Origin: Nemophila menziesii
Taxonomy: Eukaryota; Streptophyta; Magnoliopsida; Boraginales; Hydrophyllaceae
Reading direction: 5' to 3'
DNA length: 64,000 bases
Assembly: GCA_029959085.1 (NCBI GenBank)
Contig: JARWIR010000062.1
Location: 2,294,001 to 2,358,000 of the forward strand
Part shown: piece after piece, positions 36,396 through 49,817 of the stretch
How positions within the stretch are numbered: position 1 is the stretch's first letter
Layout: the number at the start of each line of letters is the position of its first letter
Position numbers and translations under genes: made by a program
Notes under the pieces: model-generated
The model's database searches: none
What the model saw: only the letters and a program-made list of their open reading frames with translations
Told to the model about the DNA's origin: nothing

Positions 36396-38449
36396 AGGAA
36401 CAAAGTGGTTGAAAAATTAAGTACTTCTAGTATGTGTAGTGGTATATAATAAATTGATATTTTTTTGGATTTTATTATAAAAAAGATCCATATGTTATAC
36501 ATTTTTAATGGAACTTTATGTTCCTCCCTAGATATGAGAAGTTGACATTTTATATACTATCATTATTTACTATTATATTGATGTTGAATTCTCCTCTAAA
36601 GGTGAACCATTAGAAACATATATAGTTCGGTGATCTATTTTTTTTTTTTTTATAATTTTATAAATTTGTTATTATTTTTTAATTTAAAAAATTTAGACAG
36701 TTAGGTGATTTATGGATATGTTCTTTTGAAATTTTAAATTCTACAGACCAATTTTTTATCTTTATTATACAAACGTGTCTCTATATGTGTGATTATAGAT
36801 AGGTAGATATTAGTTGATGTATTTGTATTTGTCTTAGAAATAAATTGGATTTCGAGATCCATCCGTTACGTATCAATATTTTTTAAAATAAAATTCTTTT
36901 TTGTTTGGATATATGTTCTTTTATAAGACCATATAAATATGTTTTCTCCTTGATAGAAAAATAAAGAAAAACCAAAATCCATTCACAATCATATAAATTT
37001 GATTAAATAATATTCGTTTATACTTTTGATAGGTTATTTGTTTTGTGAAGAACTTTCATTGTTCAAATGACAAGGTCGTTGGCCATTAAATTTCAATAAA
37101 ATAAGGTTTTCCTTCTAGTATACAATAAATCTATTGACTTTAATATAATTCTTTTAGATTTTTCTTTCATATTTGCTATGATAATATAAATAAATATGAT
37201 GGCTAGTTATTAATACAGTTAAATATGAAACTTTTAAAAGGTGATCTGACTATCTTCACCATCAACGATAAAGCTCTGAAGCTCCAGCTGGATTTGCTCA
37301 GGTTTCATTCCTTGATGAGTAGATGCGGCCCCTAAAGACCAACACAAATATGATTCTGATCCCTACGCTCAACGCTGATAATGGAATTTGCTTTTGCTGC
37401 TCCATTCATTTTCCAATCGAATTATAAACTTAAACGAGATGTAATGAAAAATGTTCAATGTCAGAGACTTTATGAAAAAGAGGATTGTAGTGTGGCCGGA
37501 TGGGGATATATATACAAATGGCTCTCTCCGGGTGGGTGAAATCTTTATCAGTATTACACTGTAGTTTGACCATAGTTATATATTGAGTCATTATTTGTTT
37601 CTTTCTTAAAAAAGAGACTTTTCCTATGTCTTTTTTAATTATAAAGTCGAAGGAATATTAAGAATGTATATATAATTAACGGTAATATTTTTGTCTTTTA
37701 TTCGTTAAATTTAGTCAGAGTGATATATCTCTTTTTTCCAATTTAGTCCCTCATTGTCAATAAAATTTTAATATTATTTCTCCATTTTTTTAAAGTGTCC
37801 TACTTTTAGTCCCTCCGGTTTAAACGGGAGAGAATCTTAACATTTAAATATGCTTGAAGTTTGCATCTTTCTTTTGAATTTCCTATGTTACCATTTTTCG
37901 GATTGTATGCCTAAAATGACGACTTTTCACATTAAAAGAATGAATATAAAGGTAATATGGTCATAACTAAAATCATGTGTACTAGATGCAAATGATAATC
38001 ACATATACTGACATAGTGTAAGGTCAACTGATGTTCAAAATGTAAGACAACTTCCACCAAACAACAAGTCCAATGGGATTTTGCATCTAGGGATTAAGCA
38101 ACAACAATATCGACCATATGCCATCTTCTAGCTTGACCACTAAAATGTCACCCCTATGCCTTCTACTATGACAAATAGGAATAATTTAATTTTCAACACC
38201 GAGAACTTCGACATTCACAACTAGGATTTCTAGTCAGGATCACAAGGGATTAGGCATTTTGCAGTTTGAAACTGAAATGCAGAAGTTATGTTAATAACTG
38301 CTATCGTGGTTTGAACTAGGATTCCACTTAGGAAAAACAGATTGGGTTATTCAAACCTAATTAGTTAGCCCATGGAAGCCTTAATTAGTTTTTAAGCCTA
38401 TATATACCATCAAATATCATTAGCGAATCAATTTTGGCCAGAATTTGAG

Positions 38450-39340
38450 CTCCTTCTAGTAATTTTAGAAGAGAAGAGGCGCATGCATCAAAGAAAATAA
38501 GAAGAAGAATTACAATACCCTCTACGTGTCCTTCCTTGTTAGTTTCAAGAAACCAAGACTCAAAACTACCCTCATCATCAAAAACCTTCATATTTTTGGG
38601 ACATGAAAGAAAGATATTTTTCATCATTTCTTCTGGGAGATTATAAAAGTGGTATCTTTGAGTGAAGGAGCATTACACATTATAAAATATAACTCCAAAC
38701 CAAATATTATCATTACAACACTATAATATAAAAAAAAATTATGGGTATTTTTTGCATACCAAAATTGTTATTCAAAACGATGGATATGTAGGGTTGTTGG
38801 ATGATGAAGGTTTAGTAAATTTTTTAGTTTTAAGGGAGTAATAACTTGATAACTTGAATTTGTCTTATAGCTTCCCTTAGTTGAATGGAAATAATTATAT
38901 CTTCCTCCTCCATAGAATGGAACGAGATACGGACAATCAATTTCAATGCAGGTGAAACATTTTTAAAATAAGCTTAGTAGTTCTACCTAATCCATTAGCA
39001 CATAGGAGTTCCCATAACTTTTGAACATTTTCATAATCTTGTAATTTTATCAGGATATGAGCCGATATCCATTTGTCACTCCAATAATCAATCATCGTTC
39101 CATTCAGATTCCCATGATGCATCCACATTTAAAAACCTCTCTAACGACCATGAGTCTTGTCCAGGTCGAAAACAAAATTTCTTTGTTTTGGAGAGTAACA
39201 GAAAGAGTTATTCGGGAAACATAGTCCCTTAGGATATTTGAAAACAAAATAAAAAAGTTTCTTGAGAATCCATAAAGCAATAGATGGTAGGATTGTTATG
39301 TTCATTACTTCAAATTTTCGTAAACCCATTTATCAATACT
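38450..39340 (-). pseudogene. LINE ORF2 C-terminal fossil (segment D), U8
   Basis: This is one of the best preserved copies. The minus strand gives MGLRKFEVMNITILPSIALW (39329-39141), WMHHGNLNGTMIDYWSDKWI followed by ISAHILIKLQDYENVQKLWE (39128-38943), and a zinc-binding-like block NIFLSCPKNMKVFDDEGSFE (38627 down to 38385). The order and spacing are those of the region between reverse transcriptase and C-terminus of plant L1 ORF2. Frames differ between blocks, so it is a pseudogene. Confidence 0.75.
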
Positions 39341-39424
39341 ATTTTATTGTCTTGATTTAGCCGTAGAATTTCCAAAGAATCCTTTTATTTTGAACCAAAA
39401 CTCAACAGAAACTCGCCACCATTA

Positions 39425-39843
39425 TCGATAGGTAGGGATGTAAACGAACCGAGTCGAGCCGAATACTAGATGAGCAAGCTTGTTTGGTAAGACTTACGAG
39501 TCGAGTCGAGACAAACTCAAATTTTAACGAGTCGATCCGAGCTCAAATTTTAAAGCTTGTTTACAAATCATACGAGCTTTTCTCGAGCCGATCTCGAGTT
39601 ATAAACGAATAATTTGTTTTTGTATAGGTTTAATAATATATTTATAGATAACGAAAACATTAATTTACAGATCATAAATTTTTAACGAGTTAACGAACGA
39701 GCTCGAGGGTACGCATTTTTTAACCAACAAGTTCGAACAAATTTGTTCGTTTGTATAAACAAACGAGTTCGAACGATCTTTTTACCGAGCCGAGCTCGAG
39801 TTGCTCGCGTGCGGCTTGGTTCGTTTACAGCCCCATCGATAGG
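39425..39843. mobile_element. hAT-type MITE with 8-bp TSD, U8
   Basis: The element is 39433-39835 (403 bp) with ends TAGGGATGTAAACGAACC and GGTTCGTTTACAGCCCCA. Identical TCGATAGG copies flank it at 39425-39432 and 39836-39843. Confidence 0.93.
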
Positions 39844-41461
39844 TATGTTCCAAAGGCTTTAGGAAATTGAAAAATCAACATGAAATAATTAGAAATGATT
39901 GGAAGCCGAACCTAATACCTATTTCAAAATTAATGTATTACATTATAGTCTCTTTGCACATGTAAGAATCAGAGTATTTAAGGCTAACCATGAAGAGTGA
40001 GTAATCCGTGAAGAGTAAGTTAGATAGGCTCAAGCACTCTCTATCAAGCTTAATCCCTTAAATATTACCCTATTTATTTGAAAATTAATAAGACATAGTT
40101 GTGCTTAGTTCATGAGACTGGAAAAATCGCGAGATGGATCTTTTATCACTGAAGCCACATTTATGTAACGAATAATCTCTAATCACCGAGACTACATTGG
40201 ACTTACGAAGAATCCCTAATTATCGTTGATAATTTGGACAAATGCGTATTTTTGAGGAGGAAATGCACATTAAATTCGAATTCGAGAAGAATTCCCCAAT
40301 TAGTTAACTTTGGAAGATCAATAATCATTTTTTGTACAGGTTTTATTTGATCAATTAGTTATCTCTAAAATATATCTTTAAAAATATTTCAACCCAGAAA
40401 TGTGATTGGCTAGGTAAAACTCACAGTTCATTATCTTTTCTTATTCTCCAAATAATATGGGAAATTATATGACCTTGTACTGAACTTCCATTTGTACTGA
40501 GGGGTAAAACTAACTTTTATATATCTCAAAAAGATCCTTGCAATAGAAATCAAGATTTGGCGATCCCCTTCGTCTTCTCTATTACTACAAATACTATAGA
40601 GACCCATATAGATTGACTAGGAACAAAATAGGGCTCTCAAAAATTTCAACAACTAATATATTTGAAACTATGATACCATTGCTGTAAACATAACTCAAAA
40701 TTCAAGAAGTTTAAGGCTTATTGGAAAATTGTAGAAAAGATATATTGTTTAAAGTAAATAACATAATTTCTTAGAAATACATTGAGCTTTGGAATACATC
40801 ACCAATGGTGAACTAATTTTTAATTCATTAAATACAAAATTTAAATAATTAACAGTTGATTATCTCGGATATATCTAGACTTTTATAAACGGTATTTCAA
40901 AATCCTAAAAACTATGATAAAAACATAATTAACCATGAATATATTGTTTCTTTCACAACAAAGGATTTTCAATCTCTTTTATCTATGAGCTTTTATGATG
41001 ATTGGAAAATGTGTTATAATTAAACCTAAAGGGTTAAGTTTTTCTTTTATATAATCTTAGAATATTTTAGACTAGTAAGGTTTCAATGTCTTCGAAAGAA
41101 TAATAAATACTCCTTCACCTTAATGATAAAATTAGTTTTCAAAACCCATTATATCAAAATATGTGTTTTGTCAATTTTTGTATGAATTAAAAATATTATA
41201 TATTTAATAAGTTTAGATTTTTTGGCACGAGCTTAGTTCATTGGGTTCAAATGACAAGGCCCCTTTTTAGTCCAACCGGAATTTGCTTCTAGAACTTCAC
41301 AAACCCTATATTATGTTTTAAAAATAAAGCTCCCCCCGTCACATTACCAAAACCCAGTGATTATAAACATTTTACACCTTTATAATTTATATTAATGAAC
41401 CATTTAGCTTTCTCTTCTTTGTACAATATCATATACTTCTTATTCTTCCCCAACAAAAAAA

Positions 41462-42011
41462 ATGTTTGAACTAATTTCCTTATTTAAGAAACCAAATTTC
41501 TAAAACCTTCAACCCTTTTTGTTAGGATCTGATATTTATATATGTAGAAGACAACTACTTGGTTCAAAATGGTGGAAAAGATGGTGTACACATTCCAAAA
41601 CCAACCATAGTAGTTTGTTTTAGGTCCAAGTCAAATAAAATGGGTTTATTAAATTCTACAGAAACTACTACTACATTGCATAAGCCAAAGAGACAATACT
41701 TTATACTTGGCTTAGTTTATTGGGTAAATATACTCCATACCTATATATACAATATTTTTTAAATTTTTTTTAGGATATTTTTTTTATTTATGTCATGTAT
41801 ATAAATTTTTCGGTGATGTATTTATGTATGTGTGTCTCAATTAATATTGTCGTTTTTAAATTTCTTAACTAGAACAAGATTGATACAAATATATTGTGAA
41901 AATATAGATCAATTATTAAAGAGGCAATATTTTTGTAATGGTGATGGATTTAACTGTTTAGGTCAAAAGGATGGTTATATTTTAATTCTAAATCGGATAG
42001 GTGTGACATAG
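41462..42011 (+). pseudogene. Segment-A gene fossil, U9 copy
   Basis: The ATG at 41462 is followed by a stop within 15 codons (AATTTCTAAAACC). Three bases are missing at GATCTGATATTTATATATG, and TAGAAGACA brings a stop. After that the frame is open from 41559 (VQNGGKDGVHIPKPTIVVCF, LHKPKRQYFILGLVYW) to TTGGGTAAATATA. The second frame (YCENIDQLLKRQYFCNGDG, QKDGYILILNRIGVT) ends with TAG at 42009-42011. Unknown family. Confidence 0.5.
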
Positions 42012-42735
42012 AGGAACAAAGTGGTTGAAAAATTAAGTACTTTTAGTATGTGTAGTGGTATCCAATAAATTGATGTTTTATTTGGATTTTATTATAAACA
42101 AGATCCATATGTTATACATTTTGAATGGAACTTTATGTTCCTCCCTAGGTAGGAGAAGTTGACATTTTATATACTATCATTATTTACTATTATATTGATA
42201 TTGAATTCTCCTCAAAAAATGAACCATTAGAAACATATATAGTTCGGTGATCTGTTTTTTTTTTTACTTTTTTATACTTTTTAAAATTTGTTATTATTTT
42301 TTAATTTAAAAATGTACAGAGTTAGGTACTTTATGGAAATGTTCTTTGAAAATTTTACATTCTTTAGTTGATGTACTTGTACTTGTCTTCGAAATAAATT
42401 GGATTTCGAGATCCATCTGTGGATTAATTTTTTTTAAAATAAAATTATTTTTGTTTGGATATATGTTTCTTTTATATGAACATATAAATATGTGTTCTCC
42501 TTGATAGTAAGATAAAGAAGAACAAAAATCCATTCACAATCACATAAATTTGATTAAATAATATTTTTTTATACTTTTGATAGGTTATTTGTTTCGTGAA
42601 GAACTTTTATTGTTCAAATGACAAGGTCGTTGGCCATTACATTTCAATAAAGTAAGGTTTTACTTCTACTATACAATAAATTTATTGACTTTAATATAAC
42701 TCTTTTAGATTTTTCTCTCACATTTGCTATGATAA

Positions 42736-42944
42736 TATAATTAAGAGTAATGATATATGTCACCCCTTTTCATGTCACCCTTTTATCACCATTCCATATA
42801 TATGTTTAGATTTCCTTGAATAGAAGATAGAGAAAAATTAAATAGGATAGAGAATTCAATTCATTGGTACATGTAGGCATACACGTAGGAGGTGATGAAA
42901 GGGTGATACAAAAAGGGTGACAAATATCATTACTCTATAATTAA
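42736..42944. mobile_element. Mutator-type MITE with 9-bp TSD
   Basis: The element is 42745-42935 (191 bp). Left end GAGTAATGATATATGTCACC; complement of right end GAGTAATGATATTTGTCACC. The similarity continues through a second CACCC motif for about 45 bp. TATAATTAA flanks it on both sides (42736-42744 and 42936-42944). Other units read TATAATTAAATATGATG without it. No coding capacity. Confidence 0.93.
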
Positions 42945-44169
42945 ATATCATGATTACATATTAATACAGTTAAATATGAAACTTTTAAAAGGTGATCTGA
43001 CTATTTCACCATCAACGATAAAGCTCTGAAACTCCAGCTGGATTTGCTCAGCTTTTATTCCTTGATGAGTAGATGCATTCTGATCCCTACGCTCAATGCT
43101 GATAATGGAATTTGCTTTTGCTGCTACATTCGTTTTCCTATCGAAGTATAAACTTAAACGAGTTGTAATGAAAAATGTTTAATGTCAGATACTTTAGGAA
43201 AAAGAGGATAGTAAGAGGTGTGGCCGGATGGGGATATATATACAAATGGCTCTCATCAGGTGCGTGAAATCTTTATCTGCATTACACTCTAGTTTGACCT
43301 TAGTTATTTATTGAGTCATTATGTGTTTCTTTGTTAAAAAAGATACTTTTCCTATGTTTTTTTTAATTATAAAATTGAAGTAATATTAAGAATGTATATA
43401 TAATTAATGGTAATATTATTGTCTTTTATTCGTTAAATTTAGTCAGAGTGATATATCTCTTTTTTCCAATTTAGTCCCTCATTGTCAATAAAAATTTAAG
43501 ATTATTTTACCATATTTATAAAGTGTCCTACTCTTAGTCCCGCCGGTTTAAACGAGAGAGAATCTTAACATTTAAATATGCTTGAAGTTTGCATTCTTTC
43601 TTTTGAATTTCCTATGTTACCATTTTTCGGATTGTATGCCTAAAAGGATGACTTTTCACATTAAAAGAATGAATATAAAGGTAATATGGTCATAATTAAA
43701 ATCATATGTACTGATGCAAATGGTAATCACATATAATTACATAGTGTAAGGTCAACTGATGTTCGAAATGTAAGACAACTTCCACCAAACAACAAGTCTA
43801 ATGGGATTTTACATCTAGGGATTAAGCAACAACAATATCGACCATATGCCATCTTCTAGATTGACCACTAAAATGTCACCCCTATGCCTTCTACTATGAC
43901 AAATAGGAATAATTTAACTTTCAACACCGAGACATCTGACATTCACAACTAGAATTTATAGTCAGGATCACAAGGGATTTGGCATTTCGTAGTTTGAAAC
44001 TGAAATGCAGAAGTTATATTAATTACTGCTATCGTGGTTTGAACTAGGATTCCACTTAGGAAAAACCGATTGGGTTATTCAAACCTAATTAGTTAGCCCA
44101 TGGAAGCCCTAATTAGTTTTTAAGCCTATCTATACCATCAAATATCCTTAGCGAATTAATTTTGGCCAG

Positions 44170-44228
44170 AATTTGAGCTCCCTCTAGTAATTTGATAAGA
44201 GAAGAGGCGCATGAAGAAAAGAGAAGAA

Positions 44229-44263
<35 letters not shown>

Positions 44264-45180
44264 AGAAGAAGAAGAAGAAGAAGAAGAAGAAGAAGAAGAA
44301 GAAGAAGAAGAAGAAGAAGAAGAAGAAGAAGAAGAAGAAGAAGAAGAAGAATTACATCACCCACCACGTGTCCTTCCTTGTTAGTTTCAAGAAACCAAGA
44401 CTCAAAACTACCTTCATCATCAAAAACCTTCATAGTTTTGGGACATGAAAGAAAGATATGTTTCATCATTTCTTCTGGGAGATTATAAAAGTGGTATCTT
44501 TGAGTGAAGGAGCATTACACATTATAAAATATAACTCCAAACTAAATATTATCATTATAACACTAAAATATAAAAAAAAATTATGGGTATTTTTGCATAC
44601 CAAATTGTAATTCAAAACGATGGATATGTATGGCTGTTGGATGATGAAGGATTAGTAAATGTTTTAGTTTTAAGGGAGTAATAACTTGATAGCTTGAATT
44701 TGTCTTATAGCTTCCCTTAGTTGAATGAGATGAAATAACTTTATCTTCCTCCAAATAATGGAACGGGATACGAACAATGAATTTCAATGCAGGTGAAACA
44801 TTTTTAAAATAAGCTTAGTAGTTCTACCTAATCCATTAGCACATAGGAGTTCCCATAACTTTTGAACATTTTCATAATCTTGTGATTTGATCAGGACATG
44901 AGCCGATATCCATTTGTCACTCCAATAATCAACCATCCTTCCATTCAGATTCCCATGATGCATCCACATTTAAAAACCTCTCTAACAACCATGAGTCTTG
45001 TCCAAGACGAAGACAAAATTTCTTTGTTTTGGAGAGTAACAGAAAGAGTTATTCGGGAAACATAGTCCCTTAAGATATTTGAAAACGAAATAAACAAGTT
45101 TCTTGAGAAGCCGCAAGGAAATAGATGGTAGGATTGTTATGTTCCTTACTTCAAATTTTCGGAAACCCATTCCTCAACTC
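44170..45180 (-). pseudogene. LINE ORF2 C-terminal fossil (segment D), U9
   Basis: Minus-strand blocks: MGFRKFEVRNITILPSISLR (45170-44982), WMHHGNLNGRMVDYWSDKWI (44969-44784) and MMKHIFLSCPKTMKVFDDEG (from 44469). A frame at 44787-44581 (KFIVRIPFHYLEEDKVISSH, then STKGSYKTNSSYQVI) fits the IPxxxxxDxxxWxxxxxGxYSVKSxY linker before the zinc-binding domain. The zinc-block frame then runs into poly-Leu produced by the AAG expansion. Dead. Confidence 0.75.
44221..44351. repeat. (AAG)n microsatellite expansion, private to U9
   Basis: About 43 units of GAA/AAG, with one AAGAGG interruption near 44236. Other units have only 2 to 4 such triplets here. Confidence 0.97.
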
Positions 45181-45265
45181 TATTTTATTGTCTTGATTTA
45201 GCCGTAGGATTTTCAAAGAATCCTTTTACTTTGACCCAAAACTCAACAGAAACTCGCCACCATTC

Positions 45266-45689
45266 GCGATAGGTAGGGATGTAAACGAACCGAGTCGAGC
45301 CGAATACTAGACGCGCAAGCTTGTTTGGTAAGATTTACGAGTCGAGTCGAGCACTACTCAAATTTTAAGGTGTCGATCCGAGCTCAAATCTTAAATCTTG
45401 TTAACATATCAAACGAGCTTTTCTCGAGCCGATCTCGAGTTATTAACGAATAATTTGTTTTTGTATATGTTTATTAATATATTTATAGATAACTAAAACA
45501 TTAATTCACAGATCATAAATTTGTAACGAGTTAACAAAAGAGCTCGAGCGTACGTACTTTTTCAACGAACGAGTTCGAACAAACTTTTTTGTTCGTTTGT
45601 ATAAACGAACGAGTTCGAACGAACTTTTTACCGAGCCGAGCTCAAGCTGCTCACGAGCGGCTTGGTTCGTTTACAGCCCTATCGACAGG
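45266..45689. mobile_element. hAT-type MITE with 8-bp TSD, U9
   Basis: The element is 45274-45681 (408 bp), TAGGGATGTAAACGAACC to GGTTCGTTTACAGCCCTA. Flanks are GCGATAGG (45266-45273) and TCGACAGG (45682-45689), each one change from TCGATAGG. Confidence 0.92.
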
Positions 45690-47321
45690 TATGTTCCAAA
45701 GGCTTTAGGAAATTGAATAATCAACATCAAATAATCAGAAATGGTTTAGAACCGAACCTAATACCTAGTCAAAATTAATGTATTACATTATAGCCTCTTT
45801 GCACATGTAAGAATCAGAGTATTTAAGGCTAACCATGAAGAGTGAGTAATCCGTGAAGAGTAAGTTAGATAGGCTCAAACACTCTCTATCAAGCTTAATC
45901 CCTTAAATATTACCCTATTTAATTGAAAATTAATAAGACATAGTTGTGCTTAGTTCATGAGACTAAAAAATTTGCGTGATGGATCTCATATCACTAAAGC
46001 CACATTTATATAACGAATAATCTCTAATCACCCAAACTACATTGGACTTAATAAGAATCCCTAATTATCGAAGATAAGTTGGACAAATGCGTATTTTTTA
46101 GGAGGAAATGCACACTAAATTCGAATACGAGAAAAATTCCCCTATTAGTTAACTTTGGAAGATCAACAATCATTTTTTGTATAAGTTTTATTTGATCAAT
46201 TAGTTATCTCTAAAATATATCTTCAAAAATATTTCAAACCAAAAATTTGATTGGCTTAGTAAAATTCACAGTTCATTATCTTTTCTTATTCTCCAAATAA
46301 TGAGGGAAATTATATGATCCTGTAATAAACTTCCATCTGTACTGAGTGGTAAAACTGACTTACTATATCTCAAAAAGATCCCTACAATTGAAATTAAGAT
46401 TTCACAAGTCCCTTCGTCTTCTATATTACTACAAATACTATAGAGACCCATATAGATTGACTAGGAATAAAATAGGGCCCTCAAAAATTTCAACAACTAA
46501 AATATTAGAAACTATGATACCATTGCTGTAAACATAACTCAAAATTCAAGAAGTTTAAGGCTTACTGGAAAATTGTATAAAAGATATATTGTTTAAAATA
46601 AATAGCACAATTTCTTAGAAATACATTGAGCTTTGGAATACATCACCAATGGTGAACCAAATTTTAATTCATTAAGTACAAAATTTAAATAATTAACCGT
46701 TGATTATCTCCGAGAAATCTAGACTCTTATGAAAAATATTTCAAAACCCTAAAAACTATGATAAAAACATAATTAACCATGAATATATTGTTTCTTTCAC
46801 AACGAAGGATTTTCAATCTCTTTTATCTATGAGCTATTATGATAGTTGTGAAATGTGTTGTAATTAAACACAAAGGGTTAAATTTTTCTTTTATATAATC
46901 TAAGAATATTTTAGACCAGTAAGGTTTCAATGGCTACTAAGAATAATAGATACTCCTTTCCCTTAATGATAAAATTAGTTTCCAAAACCCGTTAGATCTA
47001 GATATGTGTTTTGTCAATTTTTTATATGAATTACAAATATTATATATTTAATAAGTTTAGATATTTTGTCACGAGCTTAGTTCATGGGGTTCAAATGACA
47101 AGGCCCCCTTATAAGTTAAACCAAAATTTTCTTCTAGAACCTCACAAACCCTAGATTATGGTTTAAAAATAAAGCTCTTCCGTCACATTACCAAATCTCA
47201 GTGATTATAAACATATTTACACCTCTTAAATTTATATTAATGAACCATTTATCTTTCTCTTCTCTATACAATATCATATAACCTCTTTTTCTTCCCACTA
47301 CCCTCTAAAAGCAAAAAAACA

Positions 47322-47742
47322 ATGTATGAACTAATTTTCTCGGAAACTAATTCTACAAAGTATAATCCAAAGAGACAATACTTTATACTTGGTTTAGTTT
47401 ATGGGTAAATATACTACATACCTATATATATTTTATTTTTTAAATATATTTAATGATATTTTTTTATATAATGACATGTATATAAATTTTTCTGTGATGT
47501 ATGTATGTATGTATGTGTTTCTAAATTAATGTTATCATTTTTCAATTTCTAAACATGTTATATATGTTAGTATTTGTATCATGGTATCAGTTTCTCGACT
47601 AGTACAAGACTGATTCAGAAATATTGTGAAAATGTAGATCAATTATTAAAGAGGCAAAGATTTTTGTAGTGGTGATGGATTTAATTGTTTAGGTCAAAAG
47701 GATGGTTATATTCTAATTTTAAATCGAATAGGTGTGACATAG
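47322..47742 (+). pseudogene. Segment-A gene fossil, U10 copy, mostly deleted
   Basis: The ATG (MYELIFS) is followed at once by a deletion that joins CTAATTTTCTC to GGAAACTAATTCTACAAAG, so the TFIYVEDNYLVQN to IVVCF part is missing. The YNPKRQYFILGLVY end, the donor-like site, the 52-bp extra stretch and the second frame (CSGDG absent through a shift, QKDGYILILN, IGVT, TAG at 47740-47742) remain. Confidence 0.45.
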
Positions 47743-48879
47743 AGGAACTAAGTGGTTGAAAAATTAAGTACTTCTAATATGTGTACTGGTATCGAATGAA
47801 TTGATGTTTAATTTGGATTTTATTCTAAACAAGATCTATTATGTTATACATTTTGAATGGAACTTTATGTTCCTCCCAAGATAGGAGAAGTTGACATTAT
47901 ATATACTATCATTATTTATTATTATATTGATATGGAATTCTCCTCCAAAGAAGAATCATTAGAAAAATATATAGTTTGTTGATCTGATTTTTTTATAGTT
48001 TTTAAAATTTGTTATTATTTTTTAATTTAAAAAATTTAGATAGTTAGGTACTTTATGGGAATGTTCTTTTTAAATTTTAAATTCTATAGACCATTTTTTA
48101 TCTTTATTATACAAAGGTGCCTCTATATTTGTAATAATAGATATGTAGATACTATTTGATGTACTGTACTTGTCTTCGAAATAGATTGGATTTTGAGATC
48201 CATCCGTTATGTATTAATATTTTTACAAATAAAATTATTTTTGTTTGGATATATGTTTAGTTTATTTAGACCATATAAATACGTTTTCTCCTTGATAGTA
48301 TGTTAAGGAAGAACAAAAATCCATTCACAATCATATAAATTTTATTAAATAATAATTTTTTATACTTTGATAGGTTATTTGTTTCGTGAAGATCTTTTAT
48401 TATTCAAATGACAAGGTCGTTGGTCACTACATTTAAATAAAGTAAGGTTTTCCTTCTAGTATACAATAAATTTATTGACTTTAATATAAATTCTTATAGA
48501 TTTTTCTCTCACATTTGCTATGATAATATAATTAAATATGATGATTATATTGATACAGTTAAATATGAAATTTTTAAAAGGTGATTTGACTATCTTCACC
48601 ATCAACGATTAAGCTCTAAAGCTCTAGCAAGATTTGCTAGGATTTGCTCGGGTTTCATTCCTTGATGAGTAGATGCAGCCCCTAAAGCCCATCCCAGTTC
48701 TGATTCTACTTAGGAAAAAAGGATTGCGTTAATCAAACTTAATTAGTGAGCCCATGGAAGCCCTAATTTGTTTTTAAGCCTATATATATACCATCAAATA
48801 TCATTAGGGAATCAATTTTGGCCAGAATTTGAGCTCCCTTTAGTCATTTGAGAAGAGAAGAGGCGCATGCAGCAAATAG

Positions 48880-49720
48880 AAGAAGAAGAAGATTCACATC
48901 ACCCTTGACGTGTCCTTCCTTGTTAGTTTCAAGAAACCAAGACTCAAAACTACCCTCATCATCACAAACCTTCATAGTTTTGGGACATGAAAAAAAGATA
49001 TGTTTCATCATTTCTCCTGGGAGATTAAAAAAGTGGTACCTTTGAGTGAAGGAGCATTGCGCATTAGAAAGTATAAATCCAAACAAAATATTATCATTAC
49101 AACGCATAAATATACAAAAATAAATTTTATGGGTATTTTTGCATTCCAAATTGTTATTCAAAATGAAGGATATGTAGGGCTATTGGATGATGAAGGTTTA
49201 GTAAATTTTTTAGTATTAAGAGAAGTAATAACTTGATAGCTTGAATTTATCTTATAGCTTCCCTTAGTTGAATGATATGAAATTATTTTATCTTCGTACT
49301 CCAAAGAATGGAACGGGATACGGACAATGAATTTCGCTGCAGGTGAAACATTTTTAAAATAAGCTTAGTAGTTCTACCTAATCTATTAGCACGTAGGAGT
49401 TCCCATTACTTTTGAACATTTTCATAAACTTGTAGTATGATCAAGATATTAGCTGATATCCATTTGTCACTACAATTATCAATCATCGTTCCATTCAGAT
49501 TCCCATGATGGATCCACATTTAAAAACCTCTCTAACGACCATGAGTCTTGTCCAGGTCGAAGACAAAATTTCTTTTTTTTGGAGAGTAACAAAAAGAGTT
49601 ATTCGGGAAACCCTTAAGATATTTGAAAACCAAATAAACAAGTTTCTTGAGAAGCCGCAAAGAAAAAGATGGTAGGATTGTTACGTTCATTACTTCAAAT
49701 TTTCGGAAACCTATTCCTCA
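48880..49720 (-). pseudogene. LINE ORF2 C-terminal fossil (segment D), U10
   Basis: A minus-strand frame of 105 codons (49161-48844) spans the zinc-binding-like region in one piece: CSFTQRYHFFNLPGEMMKHI, then FFSCPKTMKVCDDEGSFESW. A cysteine, an HIF and an SCP in this spacing match the C...H(L/I)F...CP end of the zf-RVT domain. The DKWI and GFRKFE blocks upstream are recognisable but broken, the latter also by loss of 7 bp (GGGAAACCCTTAAG). Confidence 0.72.
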
Positions 49721-49809
49721 ATTCTATTTTATTGTCTTAATTTAGCCGTTGGATTTCCAAAGAATCCTTTTATTTCGACCCAAAACTAACCAAAAACTCG
49801 CCACCATTC

Positions 49810-49817
49810 TCGATAGG
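49810..49817. other. Empty hAT MITE target site, U10
   Basis: CCATTCTCGATAGGTATGTT carries one perfect copy of the 8-bp target TCGATAGG with the same flanks that surround the MITE in U2, U8 and U11, and no extra or missing bases. Confidence 0.92.

Larger units (their letters stand above)
35318..40947. repeat. Unit U8, full length
   Basis: 5.63 kb, all segments in order with only small indels. A runs to about 37235, B and C to about 38450, then D, MITE 39433-39835 and E. Apart from the listed fossils the sequence is AT-rich and non-coding. Confidence 0.93.
40948..46791. repeat. Unit U9, full length plus a Mutator MITE and an AAG expansion
   Basis: 5.84 kb, or about 5.65 kb once the 191-bp Mutator MITE and its duplication are subtracted. 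A, B and C extend to about 44165, D holds a private AAG microsatellite, the hAT MITE lies at 45274-45681, and E follows. Segment A also lacks about 80 bp around the CTCTATATTTGTGATAATAG phrase (near 42365). Confidence 0.93.

Noticed and set aside
44113..44488. Poly-Arg and poly-Leu proteins of about 100 residues
   Set aside because: Products of the AAG microsatellite lying in a LINE fossil; sister units lack them.
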